A program made the translations under genes and the position numbers. This document shows positions 47,321 through 58,717 of a DNA stretch of 64,000 nucleotides, piece after piece (the stretch's first letter is position 1; every line of letters begins with the position of its first letter). The notes under the pieces were generated by a model. That model was not told the DNA's origin. It was given only the letters and a program-made list of their open reading frames with translations, and made no database searches. The DNA is from Xylophilus sp. Leaf220 (GTDB lineage: Bacteria; Pseudomonadota; Gammaproteobacteria; Burkholderiales; Burkholderiaceae_C), in assembly GCF_001421705.1 (NCBI RefSeq), contig NZ_LMKO01000001.1, positions 1,020,607-1,084,606 of the forward strand, in the 5' to 3' direction.

Positions 47321-48135
47321 GGCGCACCGATCAGGAAGGCCTCGCCACCGGTCGGCGTGCTGGCCACCGCGAAATCCTGCCGCGCCATCACGCCGGCCCG
47401 CCGGGCGGTGCGGCCGGCCTGCACCGCGTGGCGGAAGGCGTGGGCCATCGCCACCGGGTCGCGGGCCTGCGCGACGGCACTGTTGAGCAGCACCGCGTCG
47501 AAGCCCATCTCCAGCGCCGCCGCCGCATGCGACGGCGCGCCGATGCCGGCATCGACGATCAGCACCGCGTCGGGCAGGCGCTCGCGCAGGGTGCGCAGCG
47601 CCCACGGGTTGAGCAGGCCCTGGCCGGAGCCGATGGGCGCGCCCCAGGGCATCAGCACCGCGCAGCCCGCATCGAGCAGGCGGCGGCAGGTCACCAGGTC
47701 GTCGGTGCAGTAGGGCCAGACGAAGAAGCCGTCGCGCACCAGCGTGGCCGCGGCCTGCACCAGCTCGACCGGGTCGGGCTGCAGCGTGTGCTCGTCGCCG
47801 ACCACCTCCAGCTTGATCCAGTCGGTGCCGTACAGCTCGCGCGCCATCTGGGCCAGCTGCACCGCCTCGCGCGCGGTGCGGCAGCCGGCGGTGTTGGGCA
47901 GCAGGCGGGCGCCTGCCGCCTGCGCGGCCGCGTGCACCGTGCCGACGAAGCCGTTGTCGGGCCCCGTGGCCAGGGTGCGCCGCAGCCCCACGGTGACCGC
48001 CGCCGGCCGTGCCGCCGCGATCGCATCGGCCAGCACCCGCGGCGACGGATAGCCGGCGGTGCCGAGCAGGAAGCGGCTGCCGAGCGATGCGCCGCCCACC
48101 TGCCAATCGTCGGAAGAAGCGATGTTCGGGGCCAT
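47317..48135 (-). CDS. thiG: Thiazole synthase
   Basis: It forms the thiazole phosphate from DXP, ThiS thiocarboxylate and dehydroglycine. The 272 residues form a TIM barrel. Motifs include [60 protein letters not shown] (with the imine-forming Lys) and [20 protein letters not shown], then [20 protein letters not shown] and [25 protein letters not shown] lies seven bases before the ATG. It follows thiS by four bases and overlaps thiDE. Confidence 0.95.
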   Translation of the reverse strand: MAPNIASSDDWQVGGASLGSRFLLGTAGYPSPRVLADAIAAARPAAVTVGLRRTLATGPDNGFVGTVHAAAQAAGARLLPNTAGCRTAREAVQLAQMARELYGTDWIKLEVVGDEHTLQPDPVELVQAAATLVRDGFFVWPYCTDDLVTCRRLLDAGCAVLMPWGAPIGSGQGLLNPWALRTLRERLPDAVLIVDAGIGAPSHAAAALEMGFDAVLLNSAVAQARDPVAMAHAFRHAVQAGRTARRAGVMARQDFAVASTPTGGEAFLIGAP

Positions 48136-48139
48136 GGTG

Positions 48140-48376
48140 TCAGCCTCCGGTGATGGGCTGGAACAGCAGCACCGCGTCGCCTGCCTGCAGCACCCGCGCG
48201 GCACGCTGACCGCGCGGCACGAAATCGCCGTTGACGGCAGACGCGACGGCTTCGGGCGCGTGGCCCTGTGCGGCGACCAGGTCGGCCAGGGTGGACGCCA
48301 CGGGCACCGTGTGCGCATGGCCGTCGAGCCGGATGTCGAGTCCGCCGGTGAGGATGGTGGAAGCGGGGTCATGCAT
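48140..48376 (-). CDS. thiS: Sulfur-carrier protein ThiS
   Basis: A 78-residue ubiquitin-like sulfur carrier ending in the essential Gly-Gly (LLFQPITGG). It has the [20 protein letters not shown] core. About twelve residues longer than typical ThiS at the N-terminus ([12 protein letters not shown]). Its start overlaps the thiO stop by eight bases. The adenylyltransferase ThiF is not in the window; MoeB-type enzymes often substitute. Confidence 0.92.
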   Translation of the reverse strand: MHDPASTILTGGLDIRLDGHAHTVPVASTLADLVAAQGHAPEAVASAVNGDFVPRGQRAARVLQAGDAVLLFQPITGG

Positions 48377-49514
48377 GGAGCGTCTCCTCGTCGGGGGTTT
48401 CGGGCAGCGGCGCTGTCGCGAGGCCGGCGGCCGCCAGCGCGTCGGCTACCAGGGCCGGCGCCATCAGCCAGCCGTGGCGGAACAGGCCGTTGATGCGCAG
48501 CAGGCCCGGCCGCACCTCGGTGCGCGGCAGGTTGTCGGGCAGGGCGGGCCGCAGGTTGCGGTCGAGCCGCTCGATGCGCGCCTCGGCCAGGGCCGGCAGC
48601 ACGCTGTGGGCCGCGGCCATCAGCTCGACGGCGCTGCGCAGCGACACCGGCGAGCGGTCCTCGCTCTCGATCTCGCTGGCGCCGACGAAGACGCGGTCGG
48701 GGCCGCGCGGCACGATGTACACCGCGTGGCGCGGGTGCAGCAGCCGCAGCGGCCGCGACAGGCCGTGCGCCGGGGCGTGGAGCCAGGCGGTTTCGCCGCG
48801 CACGCCGCGCAGCGGCAGGGGTGCGGCGGCGGCGTCGCCGTCGGATGCGCTGCCCGGCGCATGCGGCGCGGCAGCAGCCGCGCGCGCACCCAGCCCGCGC
48901 AGGTCCAGCACCCAGTCGAAGCGGCGGCGCGTGCCGTCGGCCAGCGTCAGCTGCCCGGCCGTGGCCTGGGCCACCGGCTGGCCCCAGTGCCAGCGCACCG
49001 CATCGCCGGCGCGGGCGTGCAGCAGGGACAGCGTGGCCGGCGGGTCGACCTGCCCTTCCCGCGGCAGCAGCCAGGCATGGGCGATGCGGTGCAGCGACGG
49101 CTCCAGCACCTGCAGTGCGTCCGCATCCAGCGGTCGCGGTTGCGGCCAGGCGGCCGGCGCGCGCGCCAGCCGGCCCAGCACCCGCTCGGCGGCGCCGCGG
49201 TCGGTGCGGTGGGCCAGCAGCAGGCTGCCGCGCTGCGCGAACAGCGCGGGCGCTTCCAGCGCCGCGGCGATGCGTGGCCACAGCGCCAGCGAGCGCCAGC
49301 CGAGGGCGGCGATGGCCGCATCGGCATGGTCGAGCTCGGCCAGCGGGCTCAGCATGCCGGCGGCGCTGAAGCCCGCGGCGGCATGGCCGTCGTAGGTGGG
49401 CGCGGGGCCGGACGCCGGGTCGAACACGTCGACGCGGTGGCCGGCCCGGCCGAGTTGCCAGGCCGTCAGGCGGCCGAGCAGGCCGGCGCCGGCGATGCCG
49501 AGGGTCAGGGGCAT
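48369..49514 (-). CDS. thiO: Glycine oxidase / FAD-dependent thiamine biosynthesis oxidoreductase
   Basis: A 381-residue flavoenzyme of the DAO family that oxidises glycine to dehydroglycine for the thiazole ring. The N-terminal dinucleotide motif is [20 protein letters not shown], and the family segment [20 protein letters not shown] follows. The C-terminal region has [31 protein letters not shown] and [20 protein letters not shown] (the FYRHGxLLAP-like motif). It lies between thiC and thiS, and presence of thiO rather than thiH implies the oxygen-dependent route. The ATG at 49514 begins at the Rossmann strand. Confidence 0.92.
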   Translation of the reverse strand: MPLTLGIAGAGLLGRLTAWQLGRAGHRVDVFDPASGPAPTYDGHAAAGFSAAGMLSPLAELDHADAAIAALGWRSLALWPRIAAALEAPALFAQRGSLLLAHRTDRGAAERVLGRLARAPAAWPQPRPLDADALQVLEPSLHRIAHAWLLPREGQVDPPATLSLLHARAGDAVRWHWGQPVAQATAGQLTLADGTRRRFDWVLDLRGLGARAAAAAPHAPGSASDGDAAAAPLPLRGVRGETAWLHAPAHGLSRPLRLLHPRHAVYIVPRGPDRVFVGASEIESEDRSPVSLRSAVELMAAAHSVLPALAEARIERLDRNLRPALPDNLPRTEVRPGLLRINGLFRHGWLMAPALVADALAAAGLATAPLPETPDEETLHA

Positions 49515-49577
49515 GGAGAAGGTGCTCCGGTATGGGCGGCGAACGGGACGATCGCGCCGGGCGCGGCCCGCACCACC

Positions 49578-49600
49578 GCCCTCTCCCGGGGGGAGAGGGC
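49578..49600. repeat. Strong hairpin in the thiC-thiO gap
   Basis: A 10-bp perfect inverted repeat, GCCCTCTCCC (49578-49587) / GGGAGAGGGC (49591-49600), with a GGG loop and no T run. It sits in the 142-base gap between thiC and thiO. CCCTCTCCC/GGGAGAGGG palindromes are common dispersed units in Proteobacteria. Here it might lower expression of the downstream thi genes or mark an RNA processing site. Confidence 0.6.
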
Positions 49601-49656
49601 GCAAGTCCCGCACAACCGAGCATCTCCGTCGTCAGGAGGCAGCCCCATGCGTCGCC

Positions 49657-51732
<2,076 letters not shown>

Positions 51733-51803
51733 AGGGCGATTGTAGTGCCGGGGCCGCGCGGCGCAAGGCCGTCTGCGGGTAACACCGGGGGCGAGACCGC
51801 GGG

Positions 51804-53387
51804 TCAGGCCAAAGACAGCACCCGCGGCTCTTCCTGCAGCTTGAACTGCCCCACCGCCCGGGTGAGGGTGCCGGCCTGCTCGCGCAGCGACGACGACGCG
51901 GCGGTCGATTCCTCCACCAGGGCCGCGTTCTGCTGGGTCATCCGGTCGAGCGCGTGGACCGATCCGCTCATCTGGCCGATGCCCTTGCTCTGCTCGACCG
52001 CCGACGCGCTGATCTCGCCCACGATGTCAGTCACCCGCCGCACGCTGCCGACGATCTCCTGCATCGTGCGGCCGGCGTCGCCCACCAGCCGCGCGCCCTC
52101 GGCGATGCGCTCGACCGAGCCGCCGATCAACGTCTTGATCTCCTTGGCCGCGTCGGCGCTGCGCCGGGCCAGGCTGCGCACCTCGCTCGCCACCACCGCG
52201 AAGCCGCGGCCCTGCTCGCCGGCCCGCGCCGCCTCCACCGCGGCGTTGAGCGCCAGGATGTTGGTCTGGAACGCGATGCTGTCGATCACGCCGGTGATGT
52301 CGGCGATCTGGCGGGAGCTGGCGGTGATCTGGTCCATGGTGCTGACGACATCGGCCACCACCGCGCCGCCGCGGGCGGCCACCTCGGCAGCGGAGCCTGC
52401 GAACTGGCTCGCCTGGCGGGCCGCGGCCTCGCTCTGCTGCACCGTGCCCGACAGCAGCTCCATCGAGGATGCGGCCTCCTGCAGGTTGGCGGCCGTCTGC
52501 TCGGTGCGCTGGCTCAGGTCGAGGTTGCCGCTGGCGATCTCGTGGCTGGCGGTGAAGATGCTCTCGGCCGTGTGCTGCACCTGGTGCACCAGGGTGCGCA
52601 GCGCGTCCTGCATCCGGCCCATGGCCTGCACCAGCTGGCCGATCTCGTCGGTGCCAGCCGAGCCGGTGTCGTGCGACAGGTCGCCGCGGGCGATCCGCTC
52701 GGCCAGGTCGCGCGCCTGGCCCAGCGAGCGGGCGATGCCGCGCACGCTGAAGAAGGTCAGCGGGATCAGCACCGCAAGCGCCACCGCGATGGTGGCGGCC
52801 AGCAGCACCGACATGAACCCGGCACGCGCATCCAGCTCCTGCTCGGCGGCATGCATCTGCTCGCGCGCCGCGGTGGCCAGCTTCGCCAGCTGGGCGTCGG
52901 CCTTGTCGGTCAGCGGCCGCAGCTGGCCGGCATAGGCGGCGCCCACCGCGCCGTCGATCTGGGCCCGCTCGATCTGCTCGAACACCGGCACGATGCCGTC
53001 GCGGTACTGCTTGAGGCCGGCCTGCACCTGGTCGATGGTGGCGGCCAGGTCCGGATCGTCGGCACGTCGGCCCCGCACGTCGGCCAGGGCGGTGCCCAGC
53101 CGGGCGAAGGCGTCCTGCCAGGCCTTGCGCAGGTCGCCCACCTCGGCCACGTTGTTGAAGTTGAGGATGATCTCCTTCTCCAGCAACCGGGCCTGGCCGA
53201 GCCCGGTGCGCAGGTCGCCCACGTCCACCAGGGTCTGCACCCGCTCCTCCAGCAGCAGCTTGAGGGTGCCGCGCGTCTGCTGCAGCCCGCCGTAGCCGAT
53301 CGCCCCCACCAGCATCAGCAGCACGATCGAGAAGCCGGTTCCGAAGTACAGCCGGGCCCGGATCGACAGACGGTTCAATACACGCAT
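51804..53387 (-). CDS. Methyl-accepting chemotaxis protein
   Basis: A 527-residue chemoreceptor of the Tsr/Tar-like betaproteobacterial type. The first helix is [21 protein letters not shown] periplasmic four-helix sensor (about residues 35-185) and second helix [20 protein letters not shown] follow, with HAMP at about 210-265. The signalling hairpin contains [20 protein letters not shown] and [20 protein letters not shown]. The last residues [11 protein letters not shown] lack the NWETF pentapeptide, so adaptation would need another receptor. I chose the ATG at 53387 ([13 protein letters not shown]); one at 53408 is possible. No che genes are adjacent. The ligand is unknown. Confidence 0.92.
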   Translation of the reverse strand: MRVLNRLSIRARLYFGTGFSIVLLMLVGAIGYGGLQQTRGTLKLLLEERVQTLVDVGDLRTGLGQARLLEKEIILNFNNVAEVGDLRKAWQDAFARLGTALADVRGRRADDPDLAATIDQVQAGLKQYRDGIVPVFEQIERAQIDGAVGAAYAGQLRPLTDKADAQLAKLATAAREQMHAAEQELDARAGFMSVLLAATIAVALAVLIPLTFFSVRGIARSLGQARDLAERIARGDLSHDTGSAGTDEIGQLVQAMGRMQDALRTLVHQVQHTAESIFTASHEIASGNLDLSQRTEQTAANLQEAASSMELLSGTVQQSEAAARQASQFAGSAAEVAARGGAVVADVVSTMDQITASSRQIADITGVIDSIAFQTNILALNAAVEAARAGEQGRGFAVVASEVRSLARRSADAAKEIKTLIGGSVERIAEGARLVGDAGRTMQEIVGSVRRVTDIVGEISASAVEQSKGIGQMSGSVHALDRMTQQNAALVEESTAASSSLREQAGTLTRAVGQFKLQEEPRVLSLA

Positions 53388-53673
53388 GGAAGCAGCTTTC
53401 TGGAGCATGAAGATTGAGCAGGGTTTTATCAAAGAAAGCAAGCTGCGGGCCAGCCCCTGGGTGACTCGCCTCGGCAGGCTTCGCCGTGCGCCGCAGGTGC
53501 CCGATCCGGTGCATCGACCGCCTGCGGCGCACGCGGCGACAGAACCTGCGCAGCGCCGGCCCGACATCGCCATTCGCTGCCGTGCCGGCGCCCTTCATCG
53601 GCATGCCGGTGCGGGCTGCGGCGCCTAAGCTGCTGCCATCTTCGGCTTTCCGCCCGTTTCCAGGAGCTTTCCC

Positions 53674-54372
53674 ATGGCGCTGCAGGATTTCAAGGTGCTG
53701 ACGTTCGACGTCGTCGGCACGCTGGTCGATTTCGAGGGCGGCATGCTCGCCTACCTGCGCCGGGCGGTCCCGGGCACGGAGGTGACGGACGACGCCTTCC
53801 TCAGCGCCTACCGCGCCGCCCGCAAGAGCCCCGATACGCAGGCCTACCCCGACGACCTGGAACGCTGCTGGCACGCGATCGCCCCGCCGCTCGGCCTGCC
53901 CGACACCGACGACCTCGCCCGCGGCCTGCGCGACTCGGTGGCCGACTGGCCGGCCTTCCCCGACGCGGCCGAAGCCCTGCAGCGCCTGCGCAGGCACTTC
54001 AAGCTGGTCACCATGACCAACGCCCAGGCCTGGGCCCTGGCGCACTTCGACAAGACCCTGGGCGCGCCCTTCGACCTGCTGCTCAGCAGCGACGATGCGC
54101 TGTGCGAGAAACCCGACCCCCGCTACTTCGCCTATGCCCGGGGCCGCTACCAGGGCGCATGGGGCTACCGCCAGGCCGACAACCTGCACGTGGCGCAGAG
54201 CCAGTACCACGACATCGGCATCGCCCGCCGGCTGGGCATCGCCAGCTGCTGGATCGAGCGGCGCCACGGCATGGCAGGCCCGGGCGGCACGATCGAATCT
54301 GCCCACACCGTGCCCGACTACCACTTCCACACCCTGGCCCAGCTGGCCGACGCGGTGGAGGCCGGCCGATGA
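53674..54372 (+). CDS. HAD-superfamily hydrolase (2-haloacid dehalogenase-like)
   Basis: A 232-residue HAD subclass IA phosphatase/dehalogenase-like enzyme. Motif I is VLTFDVVGTLVD with nucleophile Asp12 (family usually FDVYGTL[FVD]D). Motif II Thr/Ser is LVTMTNAQ, and motif III Lys with downstream acidic residues is ALCEKPDPRYFAYA and VAQSQYHDIGIARRLG. AGGAG lies seven bases before the ATG. Its stop overlaps the M20 peptidase start in ATGA, so the two genes form an operon. The substrate is undetermined; the Val in place of Tyr in motif I makes true haloacid dehalogenase activity uncertain. Confidence 0.87.
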   Translation: MALQDFKVLTFDVVGTLVDFEGGMLAYLRRAVPGTEVTDDAFLSAYRAARKSPDTQAYPDDLERCWHAIAPPLGLPDTDDLARGLRDSVADWPAFPDAAEALQRLRRHFKLVTMTNAQAWALAHFDKTLGAPFDLLLSSDDALCEKPDPRYFAYARGRYQGAWGYRQADNLHVAQSQYHDIGIARRLGIASCWIERRHGMAGPGGTIESAHTVPDYHFHTLAQLADAVEAGR

Positions 54373-55562
54373 GCCCGACCGCCCTCGAGACCCTCGCCGC
54401 GCCGGTGGCCGACCTGCTGCCCAGCCTGGTCGCCCTGCGCCACGACCTGCATGCGCATCCGGAGCTGGCTTTCGAGGAACGGCGCACCGCCGGCATCGTG
54501 GCCGAAGCCCTGCGCCAGCTGGGGCTGGAGGTGCACGAGGGCATCGGCGGCACCGGCGTGGTCGGCACGCTGCGCTGCGGCAGCGGCAGCGGCAGCGTGG
54601 GCCTGCGGGCCGACATGGACGCGCTGCCGATGACCGGGCACGGCACGGCGCCCTACGCCAGCCGCACGCCGGGCGTGCACCACGGTTGCGGCCACGACGG
54701 CCATACCAGCATGCTGGTCGGCGCGGCCCGGCACCTCGCCCGCACGCGCGACATCGACGGCACGGTGAACTTCGTCTTCCAGCCCGCGGAAGAAGGCCAG
54801 GGCGGCGCGCGCCGGATGATCGAGGACGGCCTGTTCGACCGCTTCCCCTGCGACAGCGTCTATGCGCTGCACAACTGGCCCGACCTGCCGCTGGGCCGCG
54901 CCCAGACACGGCCCGGCCCGATCATGGCGGCCGCCGACCGTTTCGACATCGCGCTGCGCGGCCGCGGCGGCCATGCGGCCCAGCCCCACCACACGCCCGA
55001 CGCGATCCTGGCCGCAGCCCAGCTGGTGGCACAGCTCAACACCATCGTCGCGCGCCGCATCGACCCCGGCGCATCGGCGGTGCTGTCGGTCACCCGCATC
55101 GAAGGCGGCCAGAGCCACAACGTGCTGCCGGCCGAAGTGCAGATCACCGGCACGGTGCGCAGCTTCGACGCCGACGCGCAGGACGCGATCGAGGCCGCCC
55201 TGCGCGACGCGGTGGCCGGCGTGGCGCTCGCCAGCGGCTCGCAGGCCGAGGTGCGCTATGTGCGCTACTACCCGGCGACGGTGAACGGTGCCGCCGAAGC
55301 GGCGCTGGCGCTGGACGCCGCCCGTGCCGTCGGCCTGCAGGCCGAGGTGGCGCCGCGCGCCGCGTTCACCTCCGAGGATTTCTCGTTCATGCTGCAGCGC
55401 CGTCCCGGTGCCTACCTGTGGCTCGGCCAGGGCCGCGCCGACCCGGGCCCCGAGGGCGAGCGCGCCCTGCACCACCCCTGCTACGACTTCAACGACGACG
55501 CGTTGCCGCTGGGCGTGCGCTGGTTCTGCGAGGTGGCGCGGCGCGCACTGGCCGCCGCCTGA
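54369..55562 (+). CDS. M20-family amidohydrolase (hippurate hydrolase-like)
   Basis: A 397-residue metal-dependent amidohydrolase/aminoacylase. Metal and catalytic residues lie in GLRADMDALPM, HHGCGHDGHTSMLVGAARHL, FVFQPAEEGQGGARRMIEDG and FTSEDFSFMLQRRPGAYLWL. The dimerisation-domain segment is IALRGRGGHAAQPHHTPDAI. It removes acyl groups from N-acyl amino acids in characterised relatives. It overlaps the HAD gene by four bases. The start ATGAGCCCGACC at 54369 is fixed by that overlap. The exact substrate is unknown. Confidence 0.92.
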   Translation: MSPTALETLAAPVADLLPSLVALRHDLHAHPELAFEERRTAGIVAEALRQLGLEVHEGIGGTGVVGTLRCGSGSGSVGLRADMDALPMTGHGTAPYASRTPGVHHGCGHDGHTSMLVGAARHLARTRDIDGTVNFVFQPAEEGQGGARRMIEDGLFDRFPCDSVYALHNWPDLPLGRAQTRPGPIMAAADRFDIALRGRGGHAAQPHHTPDAILAAAQLVAQLNTIVARRIDPGASAVLSVTRIEGGQSHNVLPAEVQITGTVRSFDADAQDAIEAALRDAVAGVALASGSQAEVRYVRYYPATVNGAAEAALALDAARAVGLQAEVAPRAAFTSEDFSFMLQRRPGAYLWLGQGRADPGPEGERALHHPCYDFNDDALPLGVRWFCEVARRALAAA

Positions 55563-55629
55563 GGCCGGCCGGGTGCGCTGCATCCGACCCGCACAGCGCC
55601 GGGCAGCGGCCACAGAGACTTGCAAATTC

Positions 55630-55645
55630 CCCCCTTCGGAGGGGG
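55630..55645. terminator. GC hairpin after the M20 gene
   Basis: CCCCCT (55630-55635) and AGGGGG (55640-55645) pair around TCGG in the gap between the M20 gene and the lipoprotein gene. There is no T run, so it may be a weak or Rho-assisted terminator or simply a stable RNA structure. Confidence 0.35.
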
Positions 55646-55758
55646 TCCCTCTCCGGAACAAAACCGGTTCAATCGCTGCACTCCACCGGGCCGGCCCTTC
55701 TTCGAGCCGCAGGCCTCCGGTGCCGATTCGCACGACCGACATATTTGAAGAGGGATCA

Positions 55759-56649
55759 ATGAACAAAGCACAACCGTGGAAGTTCGGAACCGTCGCCGCG
55801 CTGGCGGCCCTCACCCTGGCCGCCTGCGGCGGCGGCGGAGGTGACGGCAGCGGCGATGCCGGCGCGGTGACGCCGACACCTGCTCCTGCGCCCACCCCCG
55901 CTCCGGCACCCTCGCCTTCTCCGGCTCCATCGCCTACGCCTTCTCCGGCGCCTTCACCGTCTCCAGCACCGGCGCCCGCTCCCACGCCCGCGCCGTCCCC
56001 CGCACCCGCACCCGCGCCGACGCCGTCGTCGACTTCGTCCGCGGCCTGCACCAACGAGGCCGACTTCCGGGTGGGCACGGTGCTGGACGTGGAGTACGCC
56101 ACGCCGCAGCCGAACGGCTCCATCGCGCGGGAACGCCAGGTCACGACGACCGGCGAACGCCGCGCCTTCAACGGCGGCAACCCGGTGCAGTTCAACATGG
56201 TGACCAGTACCCTCACCACCCCCGTGGCGAAGTACCGAGACCTTGTCAACGGCAATCTTCTCGAATACGGACTGGTTTCTCCTCTGCTCGGCCAGACCAA
56301 TGTGGCCGAGTGGATTCCGCCGATATCGGATCCGGTGGACATGCAGCCCGGTCAGGTCGCCCGCACCACCTACCAGAGCAGGGTCACCGTTATCCCGAAC
56401 GCCGGCCAAAACGTGGTCCAGCTCGCCGATGTGCAGCGCGAGTTCACCTACCAGGGACGCGAAACCTTCCGGTCCGCGGTGGGCACCTTCAACGCCTGCA
56501 AATTCTCCGTCAAGCAGGTCACTTCGTCGTCCGGGACCGTCGTGACCACGAACATCGACATCTACGTCGCGGCCGAAGGTCCGTACCGCGGGCAGCAGCT
56601 CAAGGTCGATACATCCGAGGCGACCCAGATGGCCTACTCGCCGAAGTAG
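55759..56649 (+). CDS. Lipoprotein with long Pro/Ala/Thr/Ser linker, function unknown
   Basis: A 296-residue lipoprotein. The signal ends in LTLAAC (Cys23), followed by a Gly-rich CGGGGGDGSGDAG. A low-complexity linker of about 60 residues is built from PTPAPAP/PSPSPAP units (about residues 36-95). A unique domain of about 195 residues follows (ACTNEADFRVGTVLDVEYAT, TTGERRAFNGGNPVQFNMVT, EFTYQGRETFRSAVGTFNAC, NIDIYVAAEGPYRGQQLKVD), with two Cys that could form a disulphide. GAGGG lies four bases before the ATG. I do not recognise the domain; it looks beta-rich. The linker suggests a surface or periplasm-spanning display. The domain part has visibly lower GC than its neighbours. Confidence 0.8.
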   Translation: MNKAQPWKFGTVAALAALTLAACGGGGGDGSGDAGAVTPTPAPAPTPAPAPSPSPAPSPTPSPAPSPSPAPAPAPTPAPSPAPAPAPTPSSTSSAACTNEADFRVGTVLDVEYATPQPNGSIARERQVTTTGERRAFNGGNPVQFNMVTSTLTTPVAKYRDLVNGNLLEYGLVSPLLGQTNVAEWIPPISDPVDMQPGQVARTTYQSRVTVIPNAGQNVVQLADVQREFTYQGRETFRSAVGTFNACKFSVKQVTSSSGTVVTTNIDIYVAAEGPYRGQQLKVDTSEATQMAYSPK

Positions 56650-56700
56650 GAGGAAGGGCGCGGCGCGGCAGGCCCATCGGGTGCGCCCGCCCCGGCCGCG

Positions 56701-57690
56701 TCATGCCTGCCAGATCCGCTGCACCGCATGGGCGTACAGCGGAATGCCCAGCACGATGTTCAGCGGGAACGTGACGCCCAGCGACAGGCCGACGTAGAGC
56801 GACGGCTCGGCCTCGGGGATCGCATACCGCACCACGGCCGGCACGGCGATGTAGGACGCGCTGGCGGCCAGCACCATCAGCAGCACCGCATCGCCCGCCG
56901 GAACGTGCAGCAGCCACGCCAGGCCCAGCGCCGTACCGGCATGGAAGAGCGGCCCCAACACCGCATACGCCAGCAGCCACCGCGACCGCAAGCGCACCGC
57001 CGACAGCTTGCGGGTGGCGACCAGGCCCATGTCGAGCAGGAAGAGGCACAGCATGCCCTTGAACAGGTCGCCGAAGAACGGCTGCATCGCAGACTTGCCG
57101 TCGTGCCTGGTGAGCATGCCGATCGCCAGTGCGCCCAGCAGCAGCAACTGGGTGCCGTCGGTCAGCGAATCGTGCAGGATGCGGCCCATCGACAGGCCCG
57201 GCGCCGCGGCGGTGCCGCCTCCTGCCGCGGACTGCGCCGGGCGCCGGTGCCGCAGCGTGTTGGCGATCAGCACGCCGATCAGGATGGCGGGCGACTCCAT
57301 CAGCGCCATCGCCGCGGCCATGTAGCCGCCATAGGCGATGGCATGGGTCTCCAGGTACTGGGTCGCGGTGACGAAGGTCACGGCACTGACCGAGCCGTAG
57401 GTGGCCGCGACGGCGGCGGCATCGAAGCCCGACACCACGCGGCGCAGCAGGCGGTAGCCCAGCAGCGGCACCGCCACCGCCAGCAGCACCGCGATGCCCA
57501 GGCTGGACGCCATGCCGGCGGTGACGCCCGATTCCGCCAGGGCGAAGCCGCCCTTCAGCCCGAGCGCCACCAGCAGGTACATCGACAGCAGCCGCGAGAC
57601 GGCCGCCGGAAACTCCAGATTGGAGCGGACCAGGCCCGCGAACGCGCCCAGGACGAAGAACAGGATCGTAGGATCCGCCAAACCATGCAT
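56701..57690 (-). CDS. SbtA-like sodium-dependent bicarbonate permease
   Basis: A 329-residue membrane protein of the SbtA (DUF897) family, Na+-dependent bicarbonate transporters first known in cyanobacteria. It has about ten helices. Recognisable parts are ILFFVLGAFAGLVRSNLEFP, LLVALGLKGGFALAESGVTA, AATYGSVSAVTFVTATQYLE, MALMESPAILIGVLIANTLR and MLCLFLLDMGLVATRKLSAV, then SASYIAVPAVVRYAIPEAEP and SLGVTFPLNIVLGIPLY. AAAGAGG lies before the ATG at 57690. It is divergent from a LysR gene, which probably controls it. Bicarbonate specificity in this organism is inferred from family only. Confidence 0.87.
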   Translation of the reverse strand: MHGLADPTILFFVLGAFAGLVRSNLEFPAAVSRLLSMYLLVALGLKGGFALAESGVTAGMASSLGIAVLLAVAVPLLGYRLLRRVVSGFDAAAVAATYGSVSAVTFVTATQYLETHAIAYGGYMAAAMALMESPAILIGVLIANTLRHRRPAQSAAGGGTAAAPGLSMGRILHDSLTDGTQLLLLGALAIGMLTRHDGKSAMQPFFGDLFKGMLCLFLLDMGLVATRKLSAVRLRSRWLLAYAVLGPLFHAGTALGLAWLLHVPAGDAVLLMVLAASASYIAVPAVVRYAIPEAEPSLYVGLSLGVTFPLNIVLGIPLYAHAVQRIWQA

Positions 57691-57763
57691 CGCACACCTC
57701 TTTCTGCGCCCGATGCTAGGGACCGCGAGGCCCCAAGTAAAATCGATTCGATCGCCTCTATGT

Positions 57764-57779
57764 ATAGATAAATATCTAT
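57764..57779. promoter_or_regulatory. Candidate LysR-family operator
   Basis: ATAGAT-AAAT-ATCTAT has perfectly complementary 6-base arms around a 4-base centre, and contains the T-N11-A pattern of LysR sites. It overlaps the lysR start codon, so binding could block its own expression while affecting the divergent permease promoter. The surrounding 60 bases are AT-rich compared with the window. Confidence 0.5.
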
Positions 57780-58677
57780 GACCATCACCTTTCGCCAGCT
57801 GCGCCTCTTCCTGGCGCTGGCCGAGACCGGCAGCGTCAGCGCGGCGGCCAAGGTGATGCATGTCACCCAGCCGACGGCGTCGATGCAGTTGCGCGAGGTG
57901 GCGCAGTCGGTCGGCCTGCCGCTCTACGAGGTGATCTCGCGCCGGGTGTACCTCACCGCGGCGGGCCAGGAGCTGGCACGCACCGCCCGCACGATCGCCG
58001 GCGAGTGGGACGCCTTCGAGCAGCGGGTCGCCTCCGCCAAGGGACTGACCCACGGCCGCCTGAAGGTGGCGGTGGTGAGCACTGCCGAATACTTCGTGCC
58101 GCGCCTGCTGGGCAGCTTCTGCAAGCTGCATCCGGGCATCGACATCTCGCTGGAGATCCTCAACCGCGACCACGTCATCGCGCGGTTGCGCGGAAACCTC
58201 GACGACCTGTACGTGATGTCGATGCCGCCCGACGACCTGCTGCAGGAAGACCAGATCCTGATGCCCAATCCGCTGGTCGTGGTGGCCGCCGCCGGCCATC
58301 CGCTCGCACGCCGCAAACGCATCACGGTGCACCAGTTGCAGGGCGAGCGGTTCCTGCTGCGCGAGAAAGGCTCGGGCACCCGGCTGGCTACCGACGCCCG
58401 GCTGCGCAGGATCGGCTTCTCGCCGGCCAACCTGCTGGAACTGGGCAGCAACGAGGCGATCAAGGAATCGGTCGAGGGCCAGTTGGGCATCGCGGTGCTG
58501 TCGATGCATGCGCTCGGTGCCCACCACCCGGGCATCGCGGTCCTGAACGTGCAGGGGTTTCCGATCCAGTCGCAGTGGCACCTGGTCTGGCCCAAGGGCA
58601 AGCAGCTGTCGCCGATCGCCGACGTGTTTCGGCTGCACCTGCTGCACGAGGCCCGCCAGTGGCAGGCGGTGCGCTGA
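57778..58677 (+). CDS. LysR-family regulator (CbbR/CmpR-like)
   Basis: A 299-residue LTTR. The N-terminal winged HTH is ITFRQLRLFLALAETGSVSA, AAKVMHVTQPTASMQLREVA, then QSVGLPLYEVISRRVYLTAA. The co-inducer domain starts LKVAVVSTAEYFVPRLLGSF. This HTH/effector start resembles CbbR/CmpR-type regulators of CO2/bicarbonate genes, which agrees with the divergent SbtA-like permease. The ATG is within an ATAGAT/ATCTAT palindrome. The gene ends in one arm of a 13-bp inverted repeat shared with the next, convergent gene. Confidence 0.9.
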   Translation: MTITFRQLRLFLALAETGSVSAAAKVMHVTQPTASMQLREVAQSVGLPLYEVISRRVYLTAAGQELARTARTIAGEWDAFEQRVASAKGLTHGRLKVAVVSTAEYFVPRLLGSFCKLHPGIDISLEILNRDHVIARLRGNLDDLYVMSMPPDDLLQEDQILMPNPLVVVAAAGHPLARRKRITVHQLQGERFLLREKGSGTRLATDARLRRIGFSPANLLELGSNEAIKESVEGQLGIAVLSMHALGAHHPGIAVLNVQGFPIQSQWHLVWPKGKQLSPIADVFRLHLLHEARQWQAVR

Positions 58678-58717
58678 CGGCGCGGCATGGCGCCGGGCGT
58701 CGCCGCCGCGCCGTCAG
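58674..58717. terminator. 13-bp inverted repeat containing both stop codons
   Basis: CTGACGGCGCGGC (58674-58686) and GCCGCGCCGTCAG (58705-58717) are perfectly complementary with an 18-base loop. The LysR stop TGA (58675-58677) lies in one arm, and the stop of the convergent oxidoreductase (58714-58716 on the minus strand) in the other. No T run is present. It probably forms the 3' end of both mRNAs. Confidence 0.65.

Noticed and set aside
53388..53673. Possible short gene between the chemoreceptor and HAD genes
   Set aside because: The 80-codon plus-strand frame starts inside the chemoreceptor start and has no ribosome site or family pattern; treated as a promoter-containing gap.
55870..56030. 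Possible CRISPR or tandem-repeat array
   Set aside because: The periodic C-rich sequence is the coding DNA of the Pro/Ala/Ser/Thr linker; units are irregular, without spacers.
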